DNA of 12,786 bases from Acidimicrobiia bacterium (GCA_022865365.1 JALHSW010000156.1:1-12786), one strand, 5' to 3'. Positions 6,018-12,786 are shown, numbered from the stretch's first letter. Program-made: numbers and translations. The notes: a model not told the origin generated them from the sequence alone.

Positions 6018-6962
6018 ATGCTCACTGCGCTGGCGGGCGGCGTCGGCGCCGCCAGGTTCCTCGATGGGCTCGTCGCCGTCGTGCCCCCCGAACAGGTCAC
6101 GACCGTCGTCAACACCGGCGACGACGACGAGTTCCACGGGCTCTGGGTCTGCCCCGACCTCGACAGCGTCACGTACCGCCTCGCTGGAGCGCAGCACCCC
6201 GAGACGGGATGGGGTCTCGCCGGGGAGACGTTCCACACGATGGGCGCGCTGGCTCGGTACGGAGCCCCGACCTGGTTCAACCTTGGCGACCGTGATCTCG
6301 CCACACATCTCTACCGCACGCAACGCCTCAACCAGGGCGCGTCGCTCAGCGAGGTGACCGCCGAGATCGTGGGCGCGTGGGGGATCCGGAGCCGCCTCCT
6401 CCCGATGTCCGACGATCGGGTGGCCACCCGCATCACCGTGCGCGCCGGCGGACCCGACGCCGCCACCGAGGAGCTCGCGATGCAGGAGTGGTTCGTCCAC
6501 CGTCGGTCCGAACCGCCGGTCGTCTCCGTGCGCTTCGAGGGCGCCGAGACGGCGCGCCCCGCGCCGGATGTGCTCGAGGCCCTCGAGATGGCCGAGACGA
6601 TCGTCGTGTGTCCGAGCAACCCCGTGATCTCGATCGGGCCGATCCTGGCCGTTCCCGGCATCCGTGACGTGCTCACCGCCCGACGCGACCGCGTGGTCGG
6701 CGTGAGCCCGATCATCTCGGGCCGCCCGGTCCGCGGACCGGCCGATCGGCTCATGGGTCCGCTCGGGATCGAGGTCTCGTGTGTCGGCGTGGCCGACGCC
6801 TATCGGGAGTTCTGCTCCACCCTCGTCATCGACGCGGCCGATGCGGCGCTCGCGCCCGAGGTGGAGGCGCTGGGCGTGCGAGCGATCGTCGCCGACACGG
6901 TGATGCGCGACGCACGGGTCGCGGCGACGCTGGCACGCCACACCCTTGCCGCGGTCGCGTGA
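6018..6962 (+). CDS. cofD: 2-phospho-L-lactate / phosphoenolpyruvyl transferase (CofD/FbiA)
   Basis: A 314-residue cytoplasmic enzyme of F420 synthesis. It joins the activated lactyl-guanosine or enolpyruvyl-guanosine diphosphate to the deazaflavin Fo, giving F420-0 or dehydro-F420-0. Family motifs are clear: GGVGAARFLDGL at 7-18, NTGDD at 32-36, FNLGDRDL at 87-94, CPSNPVISI at 198-206, and SPIISGRPVRGPADRLM at 230-246. The length is close to that of characterised CofD/FbiA proteins. The stop overlaps the next start (GTGA, 6959-6962), so it is the first gene of a translationally coupled cofD-cofE-reductase operon. The presence of a dehydro-F420-0 reductase-like gene two places downstream implies the phosphoenolpyruvate route known in mycobacteria; that is inference. 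A start at 6018 is supported by the GGVG motif position and the leaderless-type -10. Confidence 0.97.
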   Translation: MLTALAGGVGAARFLDGLVAVVPPEQVTTVVNTGDDDEFHGLWVCPDLDSVTYRLAGAQHPETGWGLAGETFHTMGALARYGAPTWFNLGDRDLATHLYRTQRLNQGASLSEVTAEIVGAWGIRSRLLPMSDDRVATRITVRAGGPDAATEELAMQEWFVHRRSEPPVVSVRFEGAETARPAPDVLEALEMAETIVVCPSNPVISIGPILAVPGIRDVLTARRDRVVGVSPIISGRPVRGPADRLMGPLGIEVSCVGVADAYREFCSTLVIDAADAALAPEVEALGVRAIVADTVMRDARVAATLARHTLAAVA

Positions 6963-7666
6963 CCCTCACGATCCTTCCGATCGCAGGCGTCCCCGAGATC
7001 CGGCCCGGCGACGAGGTCGCCGAGCTGCTCGCCGACGCGGCATCGTCCCAGGACACCCCACTCGTAGACGGCGACTGCGTCGTCGTCACGCAGAAGATCG
7101 TTTCGAAGGCCGAAGGACGCCTCGTCGAGCTCGACCCCGACGATCCGGATGCGCGTCGGCGCCTCATCGAGGGCGAGTCCACGAGGATCCTGCGGCGTCG
7201 GGGCGAGCTGTTCATCAGTGAGACCCCGCACGGCTTCGTCTGCGCGAACGCGGGCATCGACCTGTCGAACACACCCGAAGGTGTCGCCGCTCTGCTTCCG
7301 GTCGACGCCGACCGCTCGGCTCGTCACCTGCGCGACGCGTTGCGCGCCCGGCGGGGGGTGGAGGTCGCCGTGATCGTCTCGGACACGTTCGGTCGGCCCT
7401 GGCGCCTCGGTCTGACCGACGTGGCCATCGGCGTCGCCGGCCTCACGGCCGTCGTCGACCTGCGCGGGACGCGCGACGCGACCGGGCGAGAGCTCCAGGT
7501 CACCCTGGTCGCCGTCGCCGACGAGGTCGCCGGGGCGGCCGAGCTCGTCATGGGCAAGTCGAGGGGAATCCCGGCCGCGATCGTCCGCGGACTCGACCCG
7601 ACGTGGCGCGGCGAGGGGAGCGCCCGCGACCTCGTTCGGCCCGCCGCCGAGGACCTGTTCCGATGA
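6959..7666 (+). CDS. cofE: F420-0:gamma-glutamyl ligase (CofE / N-terminal FbiB type)
   Basis: A 235-residue cytoplasmic enzyme that adds glutamates to F420-0 in a GTP- and metal-dependent reaction. Motifs: VVTQKIVSKAEGR (42-54), ANAGIDLSN (96-104), SDTFGRPWRLGLTDVAIG (141-158) and ADEVAGAAELVMGK (187-200). The GTG at 6959 is chosen because it overlaps the cofD stop by 4 bp and gives the normal family N-terminus; in-frame codons upstream lie inside cofD. The protein ends EDLFR and stops, overlapping the ATG of the next gene (ATGA, 7663-7666). In mycobacterial FbiB the homologous chain continues through a linker into a nitroreductase-fold domain; here that domain is a separate gene. It can therefore be compared with single-domain archaeal CofE, but the context is that of FbiB. 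Confidence 0.97.
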   Translation: MTLTILPIAGVPEIRPGDEVAELLADAASSQDTPLVDGDCVVVTQKIVSKAEGRLVELDPDDPDARRRLIEGESTRILRRRGELFISETPHGFVCANAGIDLSNTPEGVAALLPVDADRSARHLRDALRARRGVEVAVIVSDTFGRPWRLGLTDVAIGVAGLTAVVDLRGTRDATGRELQVTLVAVADEVAGAAELVMGKSRGIPAAIVRGLDPTWRGEGSARDLVRPAAEDLFR

Positions 7667-8268
7667 CCGCGCCCGACTTCATCGAGGCCCGGCGGTCCAT
7701 CCGTGCCTTCGCGCCCGGCGCGGTCCCACGACCGAAGCTCGACGCCCTCATCGAGGCAGCGTGCCTCGCCCCGGCACCCCACCACTCCCGCCCCTGGCGC
7801 TGGGTCATCCTCGACACCGGCGACGCCAAGCGCGCCCTCGCCGACGGGATGGGCGCGCGCTGGCGCGCCGATCTCACCACCGACGGCATGGCGCCCGAAC
7901 GCATCGACGAGCTCGTCGAGTCCTCCCGCCGCAAGCTCACGACCGCCCCGGCCCTCGTCCTCGGCTGTCTCACCTGGGAGGGCCTCGACCGCTACCCCGA
8001 CGAGCGCCGCCGACGAGCCGAGTGGGGCATGGCCCTCCTGAGCCTCGGCGCCGCAATCGAGAACCTCATGCTCGCGGCCACCGACGACCACCTCGCGAGC
8101 TGCTGGGTCGCAGCTCCCATCTTCTGCCCCGAGGAGGCGCGAGACGCCCTCGCCCTGCCCAACGAATGGCTGCCCCAAGCCCTCGTGCTGGTGGGCCACC
8201 CAGACCCCGCCTACCAGCCCGTTGCGCGGCCCGCGGTCCCGATCGAAGACCTCCGCGCGCACCGCTAG
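7663..8268 (+). CDS. nitroreductase-fold protein, free-standing counterpart of FbiB C-terminal domain
   Basis: A 201-residue protein of the FMN-dependent nitroreductase fold. It starts with the RRSIRAF signature (10-16), followed by LAPAPHHSRPWRW (35-47), WRADLTTDG (67-75) and SCWVAAPIF (146-154). These are the segments I remember from the C-terminal half of M. tuberculosis FbiB, where they bind FMN and reduce dehydro-F420-0. The predicted role is that reduction, completing F420-0 made from phosphoenolpyruvate. The ATG at 7663 overlaps the cofE stop by 4 bp. An upstream in-frame ATG at 7603 lies inside cofE and gives Arg-rich shadow sequence, so it is rejected. Together with CofE the two chains total 436 residues, close to full-length FbiB, but about ten linker residues appear to be missing. 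It could still be another nitroreductase, yet motif and context agree well. Confidence 0.9.
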   Translation: MTAPDFIEARRSIRAFAPGAVPRPKLDALIEAACLAPAPHHSRPWRWVILDTGDAKRALADGMGARWRADLTTDGMAPERIDELVESSRRKLTTAPALVLGCLTWEGLDRYPDERRRRAEWGMALLSLGAAIENLMLAATDDHLASCWVAAPIFCPEEARDALALPNEWLPQALVLVGHPDPAYQPVARPAVPIEDLRAHR

Positions 8269-8304
8269 ACCCCGCTGCGATCAGCCACGAAAAGACGGAA
8301 GGAT

Positions 8305-9246
8305 CTAGCCCCGAGATCGGAACCAGTCGACCGTGCGCGCCGCACCCGCTTCGAGCGTCGTCCACGCCTCCCACCCCAGGTGGATCCCCGCACGACCGGG
8401 ATCCAACGCCGATCGCCGCAGCTCACCCGCGCGCGGCGGCGCGTACCGCGCCGGCTCACTGTACCCGGTGGCGCGAGCCATCGCGTCGAACAGCTGCTGC
8501 ACGCTCGTCTCGATCCCGGTCCCGATGTTCACGGTGAGGCCACCCGCCTTCTCCCCGGCCCGCACGAACGCGTCGCACACGTCGTCGACGAAGACGAAAT
8601 CCCGCGTCTGCTCACCGTCGCCGAAGATCGTGGGTCGCTCACCGGCGAGCAGCTTCGCGGAGAAGATCGCGATCACCCCGGCTTCGCCATGGGGATCCTG
8701 TCGCGGCCCGTACACGTTCGCGAGGGCGAGGGCGGTGTACTCGAGACCATGCACCTCGCGGTAGTAGTGGAGGTAGTCGATGACCGACTTCTTCGAGACG
8801 CCATACGGCGACAAGGGATTCTGTGGGTGCCCTTCGCGCGTCGGGATCGATTCGGGGACGCCGTAGAGCGTGCCCCCCGAGGCGGCGAACACGACCTTGC
8901 GCGTGCCGGCCGCTGCGGCACCCTGGATCACGTTCAGCGATCCGAGGATGTTCACCTCGGCATCGAACGCCGGTCGCTCGACGGAGACGATGACGCTCGC
9001 TTGCGCGGCGAGGTGGTACACGACTTCGGGCTTGCGGTGCTGGATGAGCTCGGTGATTGCGCCCGAGCGCACGTCGAGACGCTGGAACGTCAGGCGCTTG
9101 TCGCGCTGGCCACGAGCAGCTGCGAGATTCCCGAGTGTTCCGCTCGACAGGTCGTCGACGACGTCGACATCACATCCCTCCGCGAGCAACCGATCGACGA
9201 GCGTCGACCCGATGAACCCGGCACCCCCCGTGACGAGAACGCGCAT
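8305..9246 (-). CDS. NAD-dependent sugar-nucleotide epimerase (GalE-like extended SDR)
   Basis: A 313-residue cytoplasmic enzyme of the extended short-chain dehydrogenase family. The Rossmann motif TGGAGFIGS is at 6-14, the catalytic Ser is probably S123 (AASGGTLYG), and the YxxxK pair is Y148/K152. The FGDGEQTRDFVFVDDV segment (208-223) is typical of UDP-glucose 4-epimerase and dTDP-glucose dehydratase relatives. The best guess is a UDP-hexose or UDP-pentose 4-epimerase. The latter would fit the UDP-xylose-forming enzyme at the head of the same operon, but the substrate cannot be read from sequence. The start at 9246 is chosen because MRVLVTGG is the standard N-terminus; the 70 extra codons upstream are shadow of the pyrophosphorylase gene. 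It is the last gene of the sugar operon, 4 nt after the preceding stop, and ends convergent with the F420 operon across 36 bp. Confidence 0.9.
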   Translation of the reverse strand: MRVLVTGGAGFIGSTLVDRLLAEGCDVDVVDDLSSGTLGNLAAARGQRDKRLTFQRLDVRSGAITELIQHRKPEVVYHLAAQASVIVSVERPAFDAEVNILGSLNVIQGAAAAGTRKVVFAASGGTLYGVPESIPTREGHPQNPLSPYGVSKKSVIDYLHYYREVHGLEYTALALANVYGPRQDPHGEAGVIAIFSAKLLAGERPTIFGDGEQTRDFVFVDDVCDAFVRAGEKAGGLTVNIGTGIETSVQQLFDAMARATGYSEPARYAPPRAGELRRSALDPGRAGIHLGWEAWTTLEAGAARTVDWFRSRG

Positions 9247-9250
9247 CGTG

Positions 9251-10351
9251 TCAGCTTGCCCCGGCCGAGAACTCGACCCTGCTGCCCGCGAGCGCGAGGC
9301 CCGCGTCGACCCGTGCACGGGCTCCGACGATCGAGTGGTCGAGCACGACAGCGGAGTCCTCCACCACTGCGCCCGGTCCGATGATCGAGTCGATGACACG
9401 GGCGTCTGGACCGATCCGCGCACCGTCGGCGACGACCGCGTTCTCGACGTGGGCACCCGCTTCGATCACCGCGCCGACGCCGACGCTGGCACCCGAGAGA
9501 TGCGCGCCCGAGCCGACGACGGCGTCCGCGTCGAGGAAGACCGGCGGCGTGAGCACGGCGCCTGCCGCGACGTCCGGCGTGGCGACCACCCAGATGCCCG
9601 GATCAATCTCGATCGCGCCGGGTGCCGGCGGGAACCCGACCCGGCCTGCAAGCACGTCGAGATGGGCCTGGAGGTACTTGTCGGGAGTGCCGATGTCGAG
9701 CCAGTAGTCGTCGGTGCCGTGAGCGAAGAGCCGGCGACCCTCTTCGAGCATGCGCGGGAACGTCTCGCGTTCGATCGAGACGGTCAGGTCGGGGGGCACG
9801 TCGTCGAGAACGGACGGCTCGAGCACGTACGTGCCGGCATTGATCCAGTCGGTCGGTGCGGCACCCGGCGGGGGCTTCTCGACGAATGCCTTCACCTCGC
9901 CGTCGTCATGGGTCGGGACGACGCCGAATGCCGACGGATCGTCGACCCGCGTGAGGTGAATCGTCGCCTCCGCGGCCCGTTCGACGTGGAACGCGAGCAA
10001 CGCGCTCAGGTCGAGCGTCGTGAGGACGTCGCCGTTGCACACCACGAAGCGCTCGTCGATGCCGGCGCTCGCCGCGGCGAAGCGGATCGCGCCGGCGGTG
10101 CCGAGAGGGTAGGGCTCGGTGGCGTAGTGGAGGCGAACGCCGTCGCACTGCGCGTCCGGGAAGTGCGTCTGGAAGGCATCGGGCAGGTAGCCGAGCGACA
10201 GCACCACGTCGTCGACCCCGTGCGACCGGAGCCACGAGAGCTGGCGCTCGAGGAAGGCCTGGCCCACGATCGGCAGCAACGGCTTCGGGACGGTCGTCGT
10301 CAGCGGTCGGAGCCGGGTGCCTTCGCCCCCGACGAGGACGACAGCCCGCAC
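9251..10351 (-). CDS. sugar-1-phosphate nucleotidyltransferase, probably mannose-1-phosphate guanylyltransferase
   Basis: A 366-residue cytoplasmic enzyme. The nucleotidyltransferase signature GGEGTRLRPLT is at 8-18, with PKPLLPI at 22-28. Also present are EPYPLGTAGAI (79-89), the metal-binding NGD (106-108), VEKP (157-160), NAGTYV (171-176) and YWLDIGTPDKYLQAH (216-230). Residues about 250-350 carry hexapeptide-type repeats (GAHLSGASV, GAVIEAGAHV, GARIGPDARV), a left-handed beta-helix. The neighbouring wbbL-like gene matches the Rv3264c (manB)-Rv3265c (wbbL) order of M. tuberculosis, so GDP-mannose formation is the best guess; UDP-glucose or dTDP-glucose is possible. The start GTG at 10351 lies 10 nt after the upstream stop. 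The GGAG before it touches the start codon, so initiation probably relies on translational coupling. The longer open frame upstream is shadow. Confidence 0.88.
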   Translation of the reverse strand: MRAVVLVGGEGTRLRPLTTTVPKPLLPIVGQAFLERQLSWLRSHGVDDVVLSLGYLPDAFQTHFPDAQCDGVRLHYATEPYPLGTAGAIRFAAASAGIDERFVVCNGDVLTTLDLSALLAFHVERAAEATIHLTRVDDPSAFGVVPTHDDGEVKAFVEKPPPGAAPTDWINAGTYVLEPSVLDDVPPDLTVSIERETFPRMLEEGRRLFAHGTDDYWLDIGTPDKYLQAHLDVLAGRVGFPPAPGAIEIDPGIWVVATPDVAAGAVLTPPVFLDADAVVGSGAHLSGASVGVGAVIEAGAHVENAVVADGARIGPDARVIDSIIGPGAVVEDSAVVLDHSIVGARARVDAGLALAGSRVEFSAGAS

Positions 10352-10361
10352 CTCCGGGGGC

Positions 10362-11165
10362 CTAGGGCGTCGACGACGGGGGCGTCGTCGCGTCCGTGGC
10401 TGCTGGTGCCGGCGTGGTGGTTGTTGCTGTCGCACCCGGTCCCCCGGTCGCGCACCCCTTCGCGTCGAGCGCCTTCGGCGTGGCGCCTTCGTCGTTGGCC
10501 GGGGCTGCAGTGGCGTTCGGCGGGACACCGATCGACTCGGACTTGGGCAGGAACGCGACGGCAACAACCTCACCGTCCTTGAGCTTGATGTCGGACGGGT
10601 TGTCGTGCTTCTCGGCGCAGTCGATCGAGTACTTCACGACACCCTTCTTGCCCGCGAACGGCGTGCCCTGGGGGCAGGTGTCGCCGTTGCTCCAGTCGGT
10701 CGTGTCGGAGCCGGTGGGCGCGGCCCACAGGGACAGCGAGTCCTCCGACGCCGACCAGCCCCCGTAGCCCAGGAACTTCCCGAACGTCGCGTTGTCACCG
10801 CCCTCGGACTTCGTGAAGGGGTGGACGTGCATGAAGCCGTCGCCGTGCGTGTGGATCCCTACTCTCACGTTGGCGTTGTCGGCCGCGGTCTCGAAGGTCG
10901 CGGGGGGAGCCATCCACTCACCGCAGACGTTGGCAGCCAGCGCCGCGTGCCAGTGATCACCCGGCGCGCCGGTCGTGGGGTTTCCCGGCTGCGGGGGGAC
11001 GCCGGCGGAACTGCTGTCGGGCCGCGCGAGCACGACCCCCACGACCCCGAGCACCACGATCGCGGCGAGAGCTCCGTAGAACCACTGCGCCCCGCCCCGC
11101 TTCTTCGGACGGCGCCCGTGGGCCCGGATGCGGGCACGCGTGTACTTCTTGCGGGAGTTCGCCAT
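10362..11165 (-). CDS. uncharacterised membrane-anchored protein with two His clusters
   Basis: A 267-residue protein. A very basic N-terminus (1-24), one membrane segment (about 28-47) and an extracytoplasmic domain indicate N-in/C-out topology. The domain carries DHWHAALAANVCGEW (70-84) and GIHTHGDGFMHVHPF (103-117). Six histidines (71, 73, 105, 107, 113, 115) lie in HxH pairs that look suited to binding a metal. Cysteines are at 81, 164, 183 and 238, enough for two disulfides. The last 30 or so residues are a Thr/Ala/Pro-rich low-complexity tail. I do not recognise a named family; the HxH layout faintly recalls DUF3105-like proteins, without confidence. ATG at 11165 is preferred because a -10-like TAATCT lies 10 nt upstream and the basic-plus-membrane N-terminus begins there. 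It sits between a glycosyltransferase and a pyrophosphorylase gene, so an envelope role is inferred. Confidence 0.7.
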   Translation of the reverse strand: MANSRKKYTRARIRAHGRRPKKRGGAQWFYGALAAIVVLGVVGVVLARPDSSSAGVPPQPGNPTTGAPGDHWHAALAANVCGEWMAPPATFETAADNANVRVGIHTHGDGFMHVHPFTKSEGGDNATFGKFLGYGGWSASEDSLSLWAAPTGSDTTDWSNGDTCPQGTPFAGKKGVVKYSIDCAEKHDNPSDIKLKDGEVVAVAFLPKSESIGVPPNATAAPANDEGATPKALDAKGCATGGPGATATTTTPAPAATDATTPPSSTP

Positions 11166-11175
11166 GACGTGACCG

Positions 11176-11181
11176 AGATTA
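11176..11181 (-). promoter_or_regulatory. -10-like element inside the sugar operon
   Basis: TAATCT on the minus strand matches TAnnnT and ends 10 nt before the ATG at 11165. Its first three bases are the TAA stop of the wbbL-like gene. It could give an internal, nearly leaderless transcript of the last three genes. No good -35 is seen. Confidence 0.35.
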
Positions 11182-12066
11182 CCCGTTCGGCTCCGGTGTC
11201 CTCTGTCGGGGGCGCACTGCCTGGACCCCCATCGACAGGCCCGTCCGCACACCGAGGTACCCCGCGGCGGGTACGAGGAGCACCCGCCGCCAACCACGCC
11301 ATCGCTTGCCCGCGAACCGCAACAGCGAGCGGTGATGCTCGACGATCATGCGGTACGGGTGCCGGGCGGTGCTGGCCCCCTGCACGTGGGTGACCGCTCC
11401 ACCCGGTTCGTAGGCGACACGCCACCCGGCGTTGCCCAGGCGCCAGCACAGGTCGACGTCCTCGACGTACATGAAGTAGCCGTCGTCCCACCCGTCGACC
11501 TGGTCGAGCGCGCTGCGCCGCAACCACACTGCCGCACCGGAGACCCAGTCGACATCGCGAGGCTGCGTCGGGTCGGCATCGAGCTCCCGGTACCGACGGG
11601 TGAAGCGGTTCTCCCGCTTGACGAGTCCCACGGTGCCGTGCCCGACCGCGTCGACGAGACGCGGCACCTGTCGTGCCGACGGGTAGCGGGTGCCGTCGGG
11701 CTCGAAGATCGCAGGTCCGACGGCCGCGAGGTCGGGTTCGGCATCGAGGCGGGCGAGCACGGCCGCGCCCGTCCCCGCACCGACGAGCAGGTCCGGATTG
11801 CACACGGCGACGATGGGCGCGTGAGCAGCCTCGACGCCGACGTTCGCGGCCGCGGCGTACCCGACGTTGCCCCCCGAACCGAGGACCTCGACCTCGGGAA
11901 ACGCGGCCCGAAGCTCGGCAATCGAGCCGTCGGTCGATCCGTTGTCGACGACCACCACCTCGGGGACACCAGCGCTCGTGTCGGCCAGGAGGCTCCGGAC
12001 GCACGCGGTGAGGAGCGCACCTGCTTCGTAGTTCACGACGACCGCGGACCACCGCGGGTCGGTCAC
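11179..12066 (-). CDS. wbbL: WbbL-like GT2 rhamnosyltransferase
   Basis: A 295-residue GT-A glycosyltransferase. Motifs: VVVDNGSTDGS (38-48), the nucleotide-contacting NPD (90-92), DGTRYPSARQVP (124-135), WVSGA (174-178) and YFMYVEDVDLCWRL (197-210) with the ED acceptor/base motif. The PSARQ and YFMYxEDVDL blocks are those I remember from mycobacterial WbbL. That enzyme puts rhamnose from dTDP-rhamnose on decaprenyl-diphospho-GlcNAc to start the arabinogalactan linker. Here the exact sugar is uncertain because the adjacent gene is not rmlD. The C-terminus has a basic, weakly hydrophobic stretch (about 255-280), suggesting membrane-surface association. GTG at 12066 is preferred over ATG at 12084, because it overlaps the upstream stop (GTGA, 12063-12066) and has GGAG with a 6-nt gap. 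Confidence 0.85.
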   Translation of the reverse strand: MTDPRWSAVVVNYEAGALLTACVRSLLADTSAGVPEVVVVDNGSTDGSIAELRAAFPEVEVLGSGGNVGYAAAANVGVEAAHAPIVAVCNPDLLVGAGTGAAVLARLDAEPDLAAVGPAIFEPDGTRYPSARQVPRLVDAVGHGTVGLVKRENRFTRRYRELDADPTQPRDVDWVSGAAVWLRRSALDQVDGWDDGYFMYVEDVDLCWRLGNAGWRVAYEPGGAVTHVQGASTARHPYRMIVEHHRSLLRFAGKRWRGWRRVLLVPAAGYLGVRTGLSMGVQAVRPRQRTPEPNG

Positions 12067-12786
12067 ACCCGACTCCGGTACCACTCGAGGGTGCGAGTCA
12101 GCCCGTCACGCAGCGGGATCGACGGTCGCCACCCGAGCTCGCGCTCGGCGAGCGCGATGTCGGGTCGCCGTCGTACCGGATCGTCGACCGGCAGCGCTTC
12201 GTGCACGATCGCCGATGACGATCCCGTCACGTCGAGGACGAGCTCGGCCAGCTCGAGCACGGTGTGCTCGTCGGGGCTGCCGACGTTCATCGGGTCGGCC
12301 CAGTCGCTGTCGAGCAACGCGAGCAGGCCGGCCACCTCGTCGTCGACGTAGCAGAACGACCGCGTCTGGCTCCCGTCGCCGTAGACCGTGAGCGGGCGTC
12401 CGTCGGACGCCTGCGCGAGAAAGTTCGAGATGACGCGGCCGTCACCGGGCTCGAGGTGAGGACCGTACGTGTTGAAGATGCGGGCGATCCGCGTGTCGAC
12501 ACCGTGCGTGCCCCGATACGCCGTGGTGAGTGCCTCGGCAAAGCGCTTCGCCTCGTCGTACACCGATCGCGGGCCGACCGGGTTCACATGACCCCAGTAG
12601 GTCTCGCGCTGGGGGTGCTCCTGCGGGTCGCCGTACACCTCGCTTGTCGACGCGAGAAGGAAGCGCGCACCGTGGAGCCGCGCGAGGTCCAGGGCGTTGC
12701 GCGTGCCCGTCGATCCTACCGCGAGGGTCTCGAGCGGGCGGGCGAGGTACTCCGGCGGGCTCGCCGCGCTCGCAAAGTGGAGCACC
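12063..12786 (-). CDS. UDP-glucuronate decarboxylase-like SDR (5' end beyond window)
   Basis: The last 240 residues of an extended SDR; the NAD-binding N-terminus lies beyond the right edge. Visible blocks are FASAASPPEYLARPLETL (4-21), ASTSEVYGDP (45-54), GPRSVYDEAKRFAEAL (71-86) with Y76/K80 of YxxxK, RIFNTYGP (102-109), and TVYGDGSQTRSFCYVDD (133-149). The SPPEYL, NPVGPRSVYDEAKRFAE and SQTRSFCYVDD blocks are characteristic of UDP-glucuronate decarboxylase (UDP-xylose synthase). They separate it from dTDP-glucose 4,6-dehydratase, although relatives with other substrates exist. It should oxidise and decarboxylate UDP-glucuronate to UDP-xylose in the cytoplasm. It is translationally coupled to the wbbL-like gene by a 4-bp overlap. 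The first in-window codon is a GTG read internally as Val, not a start. Confidence 0.88.
   Translation of the reverse strand, partial: VLHFASAASPPEYLARPLETLAVGSTGTRNALDLARLHGARFLLASTSEVYGDPQEHPQRETYWGHVNPVGPRSVYDEAKRFAEALTTAYRGTHGVDTRIARIFNTYGPHLEPGDGRVISNFLAQASDGRPLTVYGDGSQTRSFCYVDDEVAGLLALLDSDWADPMNVGSPDEHTVLELAELVLDVTGSSSAIVHEALPVDDPVRRRPDIALAERELGWRPSIPLRDGLTRTLEWYRSRV

Noticed and set aside
5457..6941. A 494-codon minus-strand open frame opposite cofD and the undecad-repeat gene
   Set aside because: It runs antisense through a clear CofD and through a strong terminator hairpin; its sequence is low-complexity His/Arg/Gly and fits no family.
7600..7670. The cofE/reductase split as a sequencing frameshift
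   Set aside because: CofE ends at its normal C-terminus and the two genes meet in a standard ATGA overlap; a single-base error would be expected to leave the linker sequence readable, and it is not there. Reads would settle it.
8264..8309. GCTAGA ... TCTAGC inverted repeat between the convergent gene ends as a terminator
   Set aside because: The arms are 6 bp, 34 nt apart, and each contains a TAG stop codon, so the symmetry follows from two convergent TAG stops.
8870..10582. A 570-codon plus-strand open frame opposite the epimerase and pyrophosphorylase genes
   Set aside because: It is Arg/Asp-rich antisense shadow produced by high third-position GC; the minus-strand genes have full family motifs across the same span.
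1..12786. Mobile element, phage, defence system or RNA gene
   Set aside because: No transposase, integrase, nuclease, tRNA-like cloverleaf, direct-repeat array or target-site duplication was seen; all large frames are accounted for by envelope, F420 and sugar-nucleotide genes.

Overview
The window is very GC-rich, densely packed bacterial DNA with GTG starts, 4-bp GTGA/ATGA gene overlaps and promoters close to start codons. It carries coenzyme F420 genes next to a WbbL-type glycosyltransferase and a sugar-nucleotide pyrophosphorylase. That neighbourhood is remembered from Mycobacterium tuberculosis (fbiA, fbiB, manB, wbbL). The organism is therefore most likely an actinobacterium. An uncultured or deep-branching lineage such as Acidimicrobiia is a guess from overall feel, not something the sequence proves.

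Layout. (1) Positions 2-106: the 3' tail of an unidentified plus-strand gene ending in a basic tail, then a short hairpin. (2) Minus strand, 5297 down to 138: an envelope operon. It encodes a 1067-residue protein with an N-terminal GT2 domain and a large multi-spanning membrane half, a membrane-anchored DUF5719-type protein built of four repeats, and a small membrane-anchored thioredoxin-fold protein. (3) 5298-5468: a divergent control region with a plausible plus-strand promoter, two small inverted repeats and a 5'-UTR hairpin. (4) 5469-5915: a Lys/Ala-rich amphipathic helical protein with continuous 11-residue periodicity, closed by a strong 12-bp terminator hairpin. (5) Plus strand, 6018-8268: the F420 operon cofD, cofE and a separate nitroreductase-fold gene that matches the C-terminal half of mycobacterial FbiB. 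All are joined by 4-bp overlaps. (6) Minus strand, 12786 down to 8305: a cell-surface sugar operon. It encodes a UDP-glucuronate decarboxylase-like enzyme (cut by the window end), a WbbL-like rhamnosyltransferase, an uncharacterised membrane-anchored His-cluster protein, a mannose-1-phosphate guanylyltransferase-like enzyme and a GalE-like epimerase.

How the parts fit. Regions 2 and 6 look like cell-envelope glycan synthesis: nucleotide-sugar supply, sugar transfer at the membrane, and surface-exposed accessory proteins. Region 5 makes the F420 cofactor from a lactyl or phosphoenolpyruvyl precursor; FbiC/CofGH and CofC/FbiD are not in the window. There is no gene-free stretch longer than about 175 bp. 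I saw no tRNA, rRNA, CRISPR array, insertion sequence or phage gene. The window is mostly conserved actinobacterial core rather than an accessory island. Its most unusual elements are the undecad-repeat protein, the unfused FbiB halves, and the His-cluster protein inside the sugar operon.
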